Positions 21,464 to 35,549 of a DNA stretch of 64,000 nt are shown piece after piece. Location: the NCBI GenBank assembly GCA_037013685.1, contig CM072893.1, forward strand, positions 19,115,736-19,179,735. The letters are read 5' to 3'. Position numbers and translations under genes: made by a program. The notes beneath the pieces were generated by a model. That model was not told the origin of the DNA. It did no database searches and saw nothing but the letters and a program-made list of their open reading frames with translations. Within the stretch, counting starts at the first letter, position 1. Each line of letters begins with the position of its first letter. Origin of the DNA: Acridotheres tristis. Lineage: Eukaryota; Chordata; Aves; Passeriformes; Sturnidae.

Positions 21464-24400
21464 CTGTCAGGAAAAGGGAAGCAATTAGATACCACCCCTT
21501 TAATGAAAGCTCACAGTATAATTAGCCTCTCACTCTTTAATTAAACAGGCCGGCCAGTTTCATCACTTCTGCTCAGTCTTCTCTTTCTAGCCCGGCTCAA
21601 GCAATGAATATGATTTATGTCTAACCTAATAATTTTATACGCTAATTGAGGAGAGGATTATTGCTGATGGCCCTGAGGACAAGATGCTGATAGCATTTCT
21701 GGATGTACTCGTTACTTCCGGACAAGGCTTGTGTATTTCAAATGCCTGCATTCACCTCAAAAATATCTTTTCCCTTTATAGTTGAAATCCTGTCTTTCTT
21801 ATAAATTCCTGTATTTCAAGAAAAATTTAAAAAAACTTTTAAAACATATGCATGTGTATATATATATATGCAAATGTATAAAGTCATAGGTTCACTTTGG
21901 CTTAACCTATTGCTTCAGTGCTCTTTGCCATGCTTGTAAATTAAGATTAAAATTCAGAATTTTTTTTTTTAAAGGAATAGGGATTTTTTCTCCAAAAGGT
22001 GCCAAGACTCAGTGCATGGACAAACTGTCACCTATCCAGTCTGTGTAGAAAACATGATTCTTTCTTCCCGACACAATTTGACAACATTTCAAAAGTTTCA
22101 CGTGAGTCAGAAGGGAACTAAATAGTTTTCGGAAGGGCCTTCACCAGAGCAGTAATAAGGTAAACTAACTTTTTAAACTAGATATCAATAGCTGCAGAAC
22201 AGCATATTCAATAAAAGTCACAGAAGATCATTTGCCTCTTTAAATTCCAAGCACTGGAGCTTGTAGTGTTGCAAATCACGAGTTGCACTGTTCTCAGGAA
22301 AGCAATCTGCGACACGTTGGAGTCATGTGTGCAGAACAGTCCTCTGAAATGCATGTTCCCAAGAAATGCAGTCCTGGAATGGCCAGTGGCTGGACAAGAG
22401 GAACACTAACACCTCACACTTTCCCTCAGAAGACTTTGAAGTATTTGTACAAAAATATCTTTGTAGCAACTCCAGTGCTCCTTGCACCTCTGCTGCAGGA
22501 CAGGATGAACACAACAGACCCAACAACACAAAGAAAATCCTCCATGGCATGAACCAGAGCCTCTGTTTTATAACACTAAACTGAGCTCATGCTAGTTCCA
22601 GCTCCAGGCTAGACTACCTGGGCTTCAGCATTTTAAACCAGAACTCTTGCTGTCTCAGCTGTCCTGGTTTTCAAAGTAAGGACAGCCCTTCCTGGGAAGT
22701 TGCTGTTTCTAGGTTTTGTGTTTCCTGTTCTCTTTTTATAAGCATCACTTTAATTCTCTTCTCCATTTTCAAGTGGGCTAACATATCTTTTTCCTCTTCA
22801 CTTGGTTCCCATCAACAATATCAGACAATATATCATGAGTCCCATATGCCACCACAAGATGATACAGGTAAAATGTTGCAGACCATTCCCAGCTGACAAT
22901 TCTATAAAACAAAAAATGTAGGATGGTGTTAGCTGGGTATAGAGCAGGGAAAACTCTTCAATATTTCTCACTAAGCAGGGGGATCAGACCTGCTGAGCTA
23001 TGATTCTTTTCATTCAGAAACCAACTTTTTGGCTTTTCCGCAGACTGTGCCAACTTCATAAAGCAGAATTTTTTCTGTGGGGACTCTCAGGTTTTCTTTA
23101 CTAACAAGTATTTACTTCATTCATTTTCCCAGGCAAGGCATAACATCATTAGCACTGTTTCAAAGAATTTGCTGCATTAAGAAACCAGGCCAGTTTCAAT
23201 GAGGATCAAGCCCCTCAGGCTGACGACAATTAACTCAGTGGTTAGCCAGGGGTCTCCAATATATTGTGTTCACAGAGTGCACAGAGTTCATGGAGATGGC
23301 TTGGAAATAATAAGAATTTGTTTTAGCACCCTCTCTTGACTCCAAGTTTAAACAATGTTTTCAAACTTAATTCAGTTTCTGAGAATCCCTGCAGAAGCAG
23401 GGTAATTCAGAGCAAACCCTTTTTTGTATGTTGTGGTCCTCACAACTTTGAAATCACTTTGCTTTTCATTCTAAGGTTATCTAAAAAAGAAGGATTGTCC
23501 CCAAGCAATCAGCAATTCAGAAAATAAGCAAGTGGTGTGGAACTAGGGAACAAAACAGCTTTTGTGCTACCCACAGCAGCAGAGATCACATTCACAGCTA
23601 GAAAGTTTTGATAAAAGCTGGATTCTTCCTCCTATTTATCCCACAATATAGTACTTACAGCCTTACTAAGACAGGTAGCACTACAGATAAAGATCTGACA
23701 CAGCCTCAGGGAACGGGAATAAGCAAGTTCCTCCAGAGAATTCTAATGACAGGTTAGATGCCTCTTTATCTCACCAGATCCATGGTGCAATTCGTTCTTC
23801 CAGAATGTCATGCAATGGCACTATTTAACATAGAATATCTCCACTCCTTAAATACTGCCAAACAAGCAACACTTGTACATGCTCCCCTATAGACACACAT
23901 CTCACACAGAGCTCTGCTGCTGCTCCTTTTATTGGCACAAGCTTCTGGCAGTGAATCCACAGGAGACAGATCAGGAGCTGCAGCAGGAGGTGCAAGCAAG
24001 GGAGTGAAAACAGAGGTGAGTTGCTTGTTCATGTGCATCCATGCTCTCCTTCTCTTTGCCCCTCTCCATACAGATGTGCTGTCCTGGTTCTGTGCAGCTG
24101 GTTCTCAGAGCAGCCAGCCTGCCATCCTTTCTGACTGCTGTGCATCAAAGGGCAGGTTTGCCACAGGTGGAGAAGAAAAAGCCTTTGACCCATGCAAATG
24201 TAACTGATGGTTTCATTTTGTCCTCCTTGTTTTTTTCCCCTAGGGAAGTCACTGTGGATGCAAAGAAATCAGAGCATTGAAAGCATGCACATAAATTAAA
24301 TACATCTTGTTCTATAGTTCCAAAAGCATTTGAATTTTCTCTGTAAGTTAACCCAGGGACTCTGATGTCTTTTCTGTCCCATTTATAGTGTATGTGAAAG

Positions 24401-25351
24401 CCATTATGGCTCTCTCAAGAGTACACTGATTAATTTCTAGAAGGTTTAAGTTTTGTTTTCATTAATATCAAAAAGCTCCACAAATGGCATGTTTGAATAT
24501 ATCTTTCAGGCACCTTCCTCTACCTTTCTTTTTTTTTTTAAATATTTCAGTTATTTCCAGTTTGCTATGGTAAATGTAACTCCTTGGCATTGTTTCATTG
24601 CATGAAAAGACTAGATTATTTTTCAAGGCTCCTACAGTCATGACTTGGCCATTGAAATTAGGGAGATATTTGTGTGCCAAGCCTTGGAGTTAATCGGTGC
24701 ATTATGTCTGATTTACAAAGCTTTCATATTCAGTGCAGTATACAGAAAATTGCACACCATAAAAAAGATAATTATTTAGCTACCCCATAGCTTCATCTTT
24801 AGTGCAAATTGTAACTGAGGCTGAATTTTTCTGTTTTTTCCCAAACCATGCTACACATGCAGAAAAAGAAGAATGTAGTTTTTACTTTTGTTTGAACTAA
24901 ATGAAATAGCAGAAAGCAGTGGAATATTTACTCTGAAACTGTGCTTCCAGAGCACACAGGTAGGAATATTTCTGTTGTATTGACAGAAGAATTTGTAAGA
25001 GTGTTCTCCTACAAAGTAGACAGACTACAGTGATTTTACATTTCAACATTAAAAGTATAAGAACATATAACTATAATCAAAGTATAAATATAAAAAATTA
25101 TATAGGATAAATAATAAACATAGAAAAAGTTATTAATACATATATATTATATATATATACTCTAATAGTATAAAATACAAAATAATTTTTGTATTGTATC
25201 TATCTATCTAAAATATTCCAGCTCTGGCTTAATCAAAATGTTGTAGTGTCTCAAGAGATATGATAGATTTAATAAAAAAATTAAAATATTTGACAACTCA
25301 CTCCCTCCCTCCTGGAGAAATTCAGTGCAAACAAATGAGCAAGTATTTTAC

Positions 25352-25456
25352 CTATCTTTTCTACACGCTCCAAATCTTGGTGATCTTCCCCATGGTGTTT
25401 CAGAGAAGACACTCTGGGTGTATGACCGCTTTCATCCATGCTAATTCCAAAGGTGG
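25352..25456 (-). other. Candidate minus-strand exon X (unit B), unrecognised
   Basis: Duplicate of 7228-7332 with splice signals kept and one R to K change. It ends 436 bases upstream of the lipase B start codon on the opposite strand. Confidence 0.28.
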
Positions 25457-25892
25457 CTACAGCCAAAAAGCAGGGCATTAACTACATAGAGAGCTCTACA
25501 ATTTCTGTTCAGACAAGCTTTACTGTGACCACCAGACAATGATTAAAATACAGGAAGATTCAGCCTTTTCTTCAAGAAAGACAGATTTACAACAGAAAAG
25601 ACCTAATGTAGAGACAAAGGAAGGTACTCATCCCAAACTGCCATCAATATCATATAAACACAGGACCTGCTTGGTTCCTTCTCATCCTGGAGCCATTGAC
25701 TCATTTGTGGTCCACATTAAACAGAAAGTAGACAATCCTTCCTTTACACTGGGTTCTTATGCTGGCAGTCCTTGGGGAGCAGTCCTTGGGCCACCTTCAG
25801 GAGACTCTCCTCTTGGGTCTTCCTGTGGAATTCCACACCACTCTCTTCCTAACACCAACACCCCTACATGTGCTCTCCCACACAGCCCCAAG

Positions 25893-28800
25893 ATGTGGTG
25901 CCTCCTCGTGCTGCTCTGCTCCCAAGGAATTGCCTTTTCAGCAGGATTCACAGCAGCCTCCACTCCAGCTGTTGACACAAGCCACTGCAAGAAGAGTTGC
26001 AACCCCGAATGCTTCATGAATGTTGTAAGCTGGGTCACCTCCTTCCCTTTTGTCCTAAAGCTTCTCTCCCACTACCACTAGCACTGACTAACAGTGCCTA
26101 CTGGGAGGCTAAAGTAAGTTGCTGTTTTTGTTTGAAAAGACAGGTATGGTTTAATTTTTATTTTTCCGGCCAATGTACTAAATTAATGTTTTAGGTTTGA
26201 GTTGTCAATTTAAATAAACTTATTTTTTTCTGTTGTGAGACAGAACTAGGAGCTAAAAAGTAAGGCAGGCTTAAAACTTTGAAAGGGTATAGAAGAAAAT
26301 TTATTAATTACACAAACAAAAAGGGGAAAAAGGGAGGAGAAAAAAAAAAATAAATTTCAGAATAAGATTTTTTACATCACTCCGTCCCTCCCTCTCCCAG
26401 TCTTCACAACAACAAAATAAACATACAACAAATATTTTAGTCAGTGCCTAATTTAGTCTTTTTCTGTTTATTTTTGGAGAAAGAAGTTTCTTTTTGTTGA
26501 AGTTGTAGGAGATGTGTTCCACAAGAAGAAAAAAAGTTTTCTTGTAGTTTTACCTCTTACGATGTGCATCCGCCCGGGAAATCTGCAACCGTGACCTCCT
26601 CCCAAATCTACAGCCGTCCCAGAGTTGTAGATGTGGGTCATGTCTATTCCATGGGGTATTACTTTTAAGAATTGAAAATGTTCAACAGTAATGATTTTTA
26701 TTTGTCTTCTTTTTCTCTGCTCAGGCTTCATTTTCAGAAAACTGCAATCCCCTTCTTTTCTCAGGGCAGAAATTCAAATTCCCAACACAGGTGTTTTTTA
26801 ATCAAATTATCTCCTAAGAAGGAACATTTCCATCCCCTCATGTCTCTTTCCATGGTTTAAAGGAATATTCAGTGCATTAGTTTATTCCTACAATTTCCCA
26901 AAAAGATTTTCAGCCATTTCAGCATCTTCTCACTCTCCTTCCATCTTAAAATACTTAGCTCTTGCATCACTGACTTTAGAACTTTCCTTATTCCCTTTCA
27001 TATTTAAAGGGAAGGCTGGAGGCTTTGCAAATCTTATCTGAACACTAAAAAGTTAAAGTTTAACTCAACTACAAAAGTTGAGCCAGGCTCGGCCGTGCTG
27101 GGGGGGGGGGGGGCGGCGGTAGCGCCACTCAGCCCCTGCGGGGCTGGGCTGCGGCCCCGCACCCTCATGGCCACCTGGGCAGGCCCGGTCCCGGCCGGCA
27201 GCATAAAGAACCAGCATCCCCCCACGCCAGAGCCACAAGCTGGTGGAAGAAGAATCCGTGAAGGTTTTATCACACAACTCTTCCTTCCCTCAGCCATCGG
27301 GTCCCCCTCGTTGGCAAACGGGGCCCAAGCGGCCTCCGAGCCGTTCCCCCCCCCCCCCCGCATGGGGGAGAGGGGAAGTGGCTCGGGTTAGTGTTACCTG
27401 CCCAGCCACCGAAAAGACAAAGAGAGCGTCTTCCGGGATTACCCTTTTTTAAAATGTGTGTGCACGGAGCTAACCGACTTTCTCTGATTGGCTGTTACAA
27501 GTATCCCAAAAACCCCCCACAAAGGAAACTCCCCCAGGAAGAACTTCTGAGTTTCTTCCTCCCAAGTCAACCTATCACAGTTGCCTTCAAAGGGGTCACA
27601 CCAGCATCACAAGGAAATGTTGATGCACTTATCCAAACAGGCTGAGCTAGAGAGAAGAATTCCTTTCCAGTGGAAACAAAGGCTGGCTTCTAGTCTCAAG
27701 GCCTGCCCTTCTGTGACAACCTGTTTGCCCACTACAGTGGTAAGGGAGCTTGAACCCCTTCTCCAAACAGCAGATTCTCCAAATAAAAACCCCTTGCTCT
27801 GAATCACCAAAGGTTTCCTCACCATGGCAGCAGTGTAGTAGGTGGTGCTGTGAGTGAGTCTGTCATAGGAGATCCACCCTCCATGGCTTGCTTAACCACA
27901 CCTCGGCAAGAAAGGGTTCCCTGTGGACCAGATAGAAACACGGATGCATGTTTACACTCTAGAAAGGTACAACCTTCTTGTGGGGGAGAGTGGGAGTTTC
28001 AGACAATGTTCATAGAGAAGCCCTTCTGTCAAGTTATGATGTGCTGAAAGGACCCCCTTGATTTCTGAACTCCTCCCCAAAGAAGAGCTTGGGTGCAGCT
28101 GAATCCAGTCTTAGCTTCCAAATCTCACTGCTGAAGGCTAAATTATATAAATAATATATATAAATTATAAATATATTCTATAAAAAAATTACATATAAAT
28201 TATATAAAAATTATATAAAAATTATATATAAATTATATATAAATTATATATAAATTATATATAAATTATAAAGGTGTGATTGTACCATTCTACAACTTTG
28301 TCCTGCAGGACTAACCATGGCAAACCAGATATATTTATATTAAAAAAATAATGATTCATTATTAGTAATGATTCGACCAAAATATCCGGATCAGAAATTT
28401 TTACTACACAGAACAGTAGCTAAAACTACTGGCATAGGATAAGACAGTGCATTATATCAAAGCAATCTTATAAAAGCAATTGTATTTAAGTTAGCAAAAA
28501 GAAACAGTTATTAAAGTAGACGTTGATGTAACTCACCCTCACCCATACCAACTACCATGGGCAAAATCTCTTTCGCTCAGCCTCAAGGAGTAACTTTGAG
28601 GGGCATCCCAACCCAAAGGAGAAATCTTCATCCACACTCCAAGAAGGGATATGTTAGGAGAACTAAACCATATGGAAGTGGACTGGACTTTGAGAGTACA
28701 GAGTGATTGACTGTCAATCTTATGACTCCAGGTTGCCTTAGCAGTTTATCTTTTCCAGATCTTTGCCTCATTATCACCATGCTGATTTGGGGATGATGTG

Positions 28801-31800
28801 TTAGATCTGTTTTAGCATAATTCAACACCAACAAGGGTACGTGATGCTCCTTCTCAGACCACCACTGGTAGCTTGAAAAATAGGACATTATTTGAGTGGT
28901 TTGACCACATTCCAAGGTAGAATATCTACAGACCTGTGTCAGCCTTGCAAAACAGGATATTGCCTATCTCCCAAAAGGTTAGCCACTCACTTTGTCCCAT
29001 AATAGGGGATCAAATATCTGACAATATCTATCATCTAAACAGCTCTGAAGAAGACTTTACTGCATCCTGCTACTCTTACAAGTCTGTGTAGTGCTTGAGC
29101 GCCACAACTACAGCAATTACCAGAATTAGAGTGATACAGCATTAAGTAGAATACACAAACCACTTCACAGAAACACATCCCAACTCCTCTTGCTGCTCTT
29201 TGCATCCTCCAGCCTCCGTGGATATAGCAGGGCAGCTATAGCATCATCTACAAAAAAAGAGAGACCTGGGGTTTGTTGTCCTGCTGGAGTCCCTTTTGAT
29301 GTCCCTCCCTACCAGCACAACACAGAGCAGTAGAGAAAGGCTAGCAATATTTATCCTTGCTGGCATGTTCCTGGCTAGCTTCACATTCCTGGGCAGAAGC
29401 AGCCTCCAAACCGTTCCTACACTAATATTTACACTGTAGATGAATGGTAACAAACTCTCCTTTGGCTTTCTACAGAGTGAAATTATCAGATATCATGGAT
29501 TCCCCAGTGAGGAATATGAAGTTACAACAGAGGATGGATACATTCTTGCTGTGTACAGAATTCCTGCTGGGAGGAACAGCCGAAATACTGGTATGACACG
29601 TAGGATATAAGGAAGGTCTGGGAGCCAACTCTTACATGGATTCCCCATCTTTCCCCTTTGCATATGCAATGGAAGTTCCATACCCTTCCAACTCAGCAAG
29701 GGCAAGCAGTCTTTCAGCCTAGATTGCAGCCTGAATTCTGTCTATTGGTTAAAACCCTCCTGTTAAATCAATTTCTGCACCTCAGTTTTAACTACATATT
29801 ACCTATTGCTACTAAAGCCTAAGAAAATCTCTTCTGTTTTAGGCAAGAAGCCTGCAGTCTTGCTACATCATGGTCTTCTGTCAGATTCTATTCACTGGAT
29901 TTCCAACCTGCCCAACAACAGCTTGGGCTTCATCCTTGCAGATGCTGGCTATGATGTCTGGTTGGGAAACAGCCGAGGGAACACCTGGTCTTTAAAACAC
30001 AGGACCCTTAAGCCCTGCCAAAAGGAGTTCTGGCAGTTCAGGTACTCTGTGGAAAAAGAATTTCTGAGGAAAGCAGCTTTCAGGCAATTAGTAAGACTAG
30101 GCAGATGTTACTAGAATTCAGAAGCTTTCCCCTTCTGGCAATATGAAATAAACTCCCTGCTAAGTTATATGAAAACATTACATGTTTTCATATATTCTGA
30201 ATTCAAGCGGGACATGCAATGTTTAAGGAGACTAGACAAACTCTTTTCCAGAGATGCAGCCACTCCTGGGCATATTAGGGAGGTTATAAGAAGGAATTGG
30301 CTGCATGATCTGAACAGGCTTTTCTGGAATCAGCACACACAGAAGCAAAGCTGGAAGTACTCGGGTCACATTTGTCCATTCACCATGCTGGTTTCTTTGG
30401 GAAAAGACTTCCAGAACTGGGAGGCATCTGTAACCTTGAAGTGTCCCACCAGACACCATGTCCCAAGTGCAGAAAGGACAGGAGACTGCTGAGCTCAGTC
30501 TAAAAATCAGATCTAGCACTTATCTGAGAGAAAAATATTTCTCATAACCCGTGCAGGTGAAAGCACTGATTAAATTCAGTTCCCCAAGGGCTGCAGCTGT
30601 CACATGAAACTGGCACTTGATCCACACAGAGCCCAAGGCATCAGGCAGCCAGGCTGCACAGCTGCACCCCTCTGCCCACTTCTCCAGCTCAAGCAAGGAT
30701 GCAGACACAGTGTGCAACCTCCTCCTTCAATGGGTCCTGCTTGGTGCAATGAACAAAACTGACAGTCAGTAACTCACACTCTGATAGTCACATTGTCTGC
30801 CAGCTTTTTGTGTTTCTCCCTGCAGCTTCGATGAAATGGGTAAATATGATATTCCAGCAGAGCTGAACTTCATCATGAATAAAACTGGGCAGAAGGATAT
30901 TTACTATATTGGTCACTCTGAAGGGATAACTGCAGGTAATGTTAGAACTGTCTGGGTACCAAACAGTCAGTGTTAGTGCTCATGATTTATGTATAAGATC
31001 TGTGAGCACACTCTGAGGTTTGTCACAGTGTACCATTGTACTTTCACAAAAACAAACTCAGAATCAGAAGAGAAATTTGAGAGAAGTAGCCTTATTAGAA
31101 AAATATTTTCCTTCCCTCCCATATGTGCATTGTAAGAGTCTTTTTACAGAATGAATAGTACACACCAAGTCACCACCTTCTTTGTCTTTAGATAATTATG
31201 TCAGCCAGTCAAATCCATCAATGGAGAAATTTAAACACATTCAGGAAACAGAAAGGGACAAACCCTTTTTAGCTTTAATGCCTTCCTTATACTCTTCCTT
31301 TATGTGTGAATTCATTTTCATGGAAATATGTATGTTGCTACAAAGAAAAATTCTATTCTTAATCTTCAAATAAGTATTGCATTGCTGAATGACAGCATAC
31401 ACACATACAGCCTTTAGAGACTGCAAGCTGAGAAACTCTTTATTTTGAGTTTAGAGAACTCTAGAAAGAATTTAGATTTCAAAAATCTGATTAATTGACT
31501 TTTTCAACCAAAACTGGCCTTATCACAAAATTCTCATTCTGACAAAAGCATTATCAGGACATGCTCTAACGAGCTTGTATTCTTCGAATGAACTTTATCT
31601 TCCAAATAAAAGATTTAAGTAAGAATCAAACATTTTCTTTATGTCTGCACCAAAGAAATGGAAAGCAGCCAATGGGATGTTAATCTAGTCTCACTCTTTT
31701 GCTGTCTACTGCTTTTTTGTTAAATTTGTTCTGTGGAGATCTCTTCATCAACTTGATTTCTTTTTCTGAGCTTGCAGGCTTCATAGCATTTTCTACTTAT

Positions 31801-34800
31801 CCTGATTTGTCTCAGAAGATTAAAGCATTCTTTGCTTTGGCACCAGTGGCCACCATCACACATGCTAGCAGTCCTCTGGTAACATTTTTACAGCTTCCCC
31901 AGTCACTGATCAGGGTAAGTCATTTCTCCTTCTAAAAAGAAAGACATCATAGTCTGTTTTGTTTCTACTGCACTCACCCAACCTGAACTTTTAAGGAGTA
32001 ATCAGTTCGAAATGTATTCAGTGTATCAGATTGCTGGCAGTGCCTGTAGATATCAGACTTTCCAGAGAGCTAAGCTGGAAGCTTTCACATTTTCACATGG
32101 TATCACTTTTGCAATTTCCTTAAGGTAGCAGGAATACTTTCACCATTATTTATTTAAGTTACATATTTCTGAAGAACTTTCAAATACCAGAACAAAAGAA
32201 ATCTAATGTAGTCTATTAAATCTAGCCTAAAGACCAAAGAAAACCACAATAAAGATATTTCACACCTTAATTTTATCAGACATGCAGATCATTTATGCTT
32301 GTAAAATATTTACTTGTAAAATGATACATGAAACTTAAACACTAGAAGATGTCAATTTAATATAATTTGCTGGGAATGTGGAAATCATGCATGCTGTACT
32401 TCATGTCGAACCACAGAAGCACATCCTCTTCCTGTCCAAGCTGCACCCATGATGTGACAATAGAGCATTCAGCTCTACACCCTTCTCATTTGTCTCATTT
32501 GTCTGCTCCCTCTTTACTTAGTAGTACTCACTGTACACTTTGCACCTGCCAGGAAAAAATATTAGGGCAAAAAGGGACTTCCTATATTCTGCAGCCATCA
32601 GTGCAGCCAACTTCTCTTCTCCCTGAGATCAGTACAGTAAAAACAGATGGACAGTGACCTCCAGCACTCATCTCAAGGAGAAGGAGGAACAAGTGGTCTG
32701 TCCTTGGGAAGAACACACTATAAAGATAGTGGGATGGCAATCAGTTTCAGCAGTCTTGCCTTTTGCTTCTTATTAAAGAAGAGAGTGTGACTTAAAGAAG
32801 AGGGAGTCTTCTGCATGGAAAAATCTTGCAACAGCTAAAAAAGTTTTACCCTTTTCCTTCCCTCAGTTACTACTTGGCTGCAAAGGATTTCTTCAATACA
32901 ATGAACTGATGAAAGGACCTGCAACACAATTCTGTGCATGTCTGGGAAAAGTTTGTGGCAGTATTTTATGCTACCTAGTTGGGGGCAGGATGCAAAATAT
33001 GAACACGGTAAGGACATCCAAGAAAAGCTTAATACAAGTAAATCTGAAGTAGCTTTGAAGGACAACTGGATGGAGAAACATCTTCTTCTCTTTTGCACAA
33101 TTCGTATCTTTTCCTTCCTAAATAACAAGACATCTGACTCCTCTGAACATAAGAGATGGTTTCTTTTTGTTTGCTACACATTGAAACATTTCCAGCCAAA
33201 ACTCAAAGCTGTTTCTGCATACTTCTCCCAGCAGAAAGATTGCATTCCTGTACTCTGGCTGCTACCTGTTTTCCTTACAGAACTTTCACATGTCTGTTCT
33301 CCAGTCACCTTTCACCTCTCAGGCCATTTAACAAGTGTGCCAATAAAATGCTCTCACACGTGCAGCTTCATTATGTTCAAGAGAACCGTATATTACCAAT
33401 CTTTCTCCACTGATCATGCACAGCAATATTTAACAGCATCACACATAGATCTGAGAAAACAAAGGCCATACCACGCTTCTAAAATGATGTTTTCTCTATG
33501 GCTAAGGACTAATGTTGAAAAGATTATCCCAAAGGTATAAAATCCTATGAATCTTTCCTACTATAAACTAGTAAATTTGTGAATCTTTCCTCAACTTCCT
33601 TTTCTGTATCTGAAGAATATCCTAGAAAAATGAGGTTCTAACACAGCACCAGTATGTTGCTCAGGGCCTTCACAGCTTTATTCTGTCACAGCACTGGATC
33701 TCTGCCTTCATAACACTTTTGCTTTGTCTCCAGAGTCGAATAGATGCATACTCAGGACATTACCCAGCTGGAACATCAGTAAAGAATATTATTCATTGGC
33801 AACAGGTACAACTGTGCTGACATATAAACACTCTTACTATGGGTTTTCATGCAACTGACAGCCAACAGGGAAGCTCAGAGGTGACAGATCTGGAAATCTG
33901 CCCATCACATCTCACCTGTCACAGAAGGAGCCCTGCTTCCCATGGCTCAACAGATCATTCCCTGAATTTCCCCTTTGGCACCAGGCTCTGAGATTTCCCC
34001 AGGGCACATCACACCTCTCCATGTTGGGCTCTAATGGCTGCCAGTCTCCATCCTTCTTTATGGAGACGTGTGCCTTGAAAGCTGCAGAAGTGAACACAAG
34101 CATTATCTAGGCACTTGGCAGGTGGGATACGTGAGAACTTTACAGACAGGGATGAACGAGACAAAGAAGTGATCTAGGTTAAAGCTTGTCTCCCAGAGGG
34201 TTAATTGCAGCATTGATAACATTCAAAAGCCAGTTTACTGCACAAATGCTTCTGCTGGCTCAACGGCAAAACGGGGAACTGCCTCTTCTGCTGGTACCTC
34301 ATGCCACTCTCAGACCTAAGCTGTTCTCCCTACACTCCAAATCAGAGCAGGGCAAGATGGCATTGGCTCAGAAGCACATCACCGTATACGAACTGCAAAC
34401 TTAAGTGAACTTAAACCAGCCCTAAAATACGTGCGTGCTGCTGTACACCCTCCTGCCTAAAATTCCTGGTATCCAGACCAGAAACCCAGAATCCAGAAAA
34501 CGGAGATGAGATAGCAGATTTCTGCCATATGCTCAGTCACTTAGAGGTTTGGATAAAAAACATGCATACACATTGTCAGTAAGACAGGTCAATCTTTATG
34601 GTTTTGATTTTCCGTTTAGACAAGTCACAGAAGACAAATGTTTGTGTTAAAGTAATCACGCCCTGCTACCAATACTCCTGTATTCAGTACAGAGCCCCTG
34701 ATATCATTGCCACTACTGTGGGCAGACCCCACCAGACCAAGCAGGCACACAAAAGACAAGGATTAGGAGAAGGTATCCAAGGCTAGTGAGAGCCCTGACA

Positions 34801-35512
34801 TGCTCCTACATCACAAAGAAGCCACATTAGCCAACTGAAGAGCCAATTAAGATAGGGCAGCAAGGTATTAGTAACTAAACATAACAAGGGTGGTGGTTGA
34901 AGATCAGGAGATAATGTTAGCAAGGGGGAAAGGTGGTGAAACCACTTATCCCATGATCCCTTCTCAGTATCCCTGGAATCCTGTCTACTGCCTGAGATTT
35001 GACTTCAATCATACGCAAGAAAACAACACCTGCTCTCTGTCTTTTAACACTTTCGTTTTATCTGTCCTTGTTACAATATTAACAGATCCTACATGCAGAC
35101 CAACTTCAAGCTTATGACTATGGCTGTAAGGAAAACATGAAGAAATACAACCAGGTAAGGCAATTCGTTTTGCTGAGAACTCATCCTTGGGTCCTGGCAA
35201 AAACTAAGAATAGAAAAATTCATATATTAGCACTTCGATTGCTACAAAAAGACAGGGAGGGTGGTCTTAGGTAAAGTTTCAGCTGCATGTAATACTCATA
35301 ATTGTCAAAGTCTATTTATAAACACGGCATATACAGATTCTTGCAGCCTCTCCTACAGACACAAGGATGTGTCCAGCCAGGATGTGTCAGCTCCCCTGCC
35401 ATTCCCAAAAGGCTAAGAGCCACACCCAGGTTCCAGGACTGCATAAGTGCAGAGCTCTTTCCCAAAAATTTTCAAGGTCTGCCTTTCAATTAAACACTGA
35501 AATGGGAGGTAA

Positions 35513-35549
<37 letters not shown>

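Noticed and set aside
27034..27391. Open frames on both strands with Pro/Gly-rich peptides
   Set aside because: They lie within the G+C-rich part of the solo LTR in lipase B intron 1.
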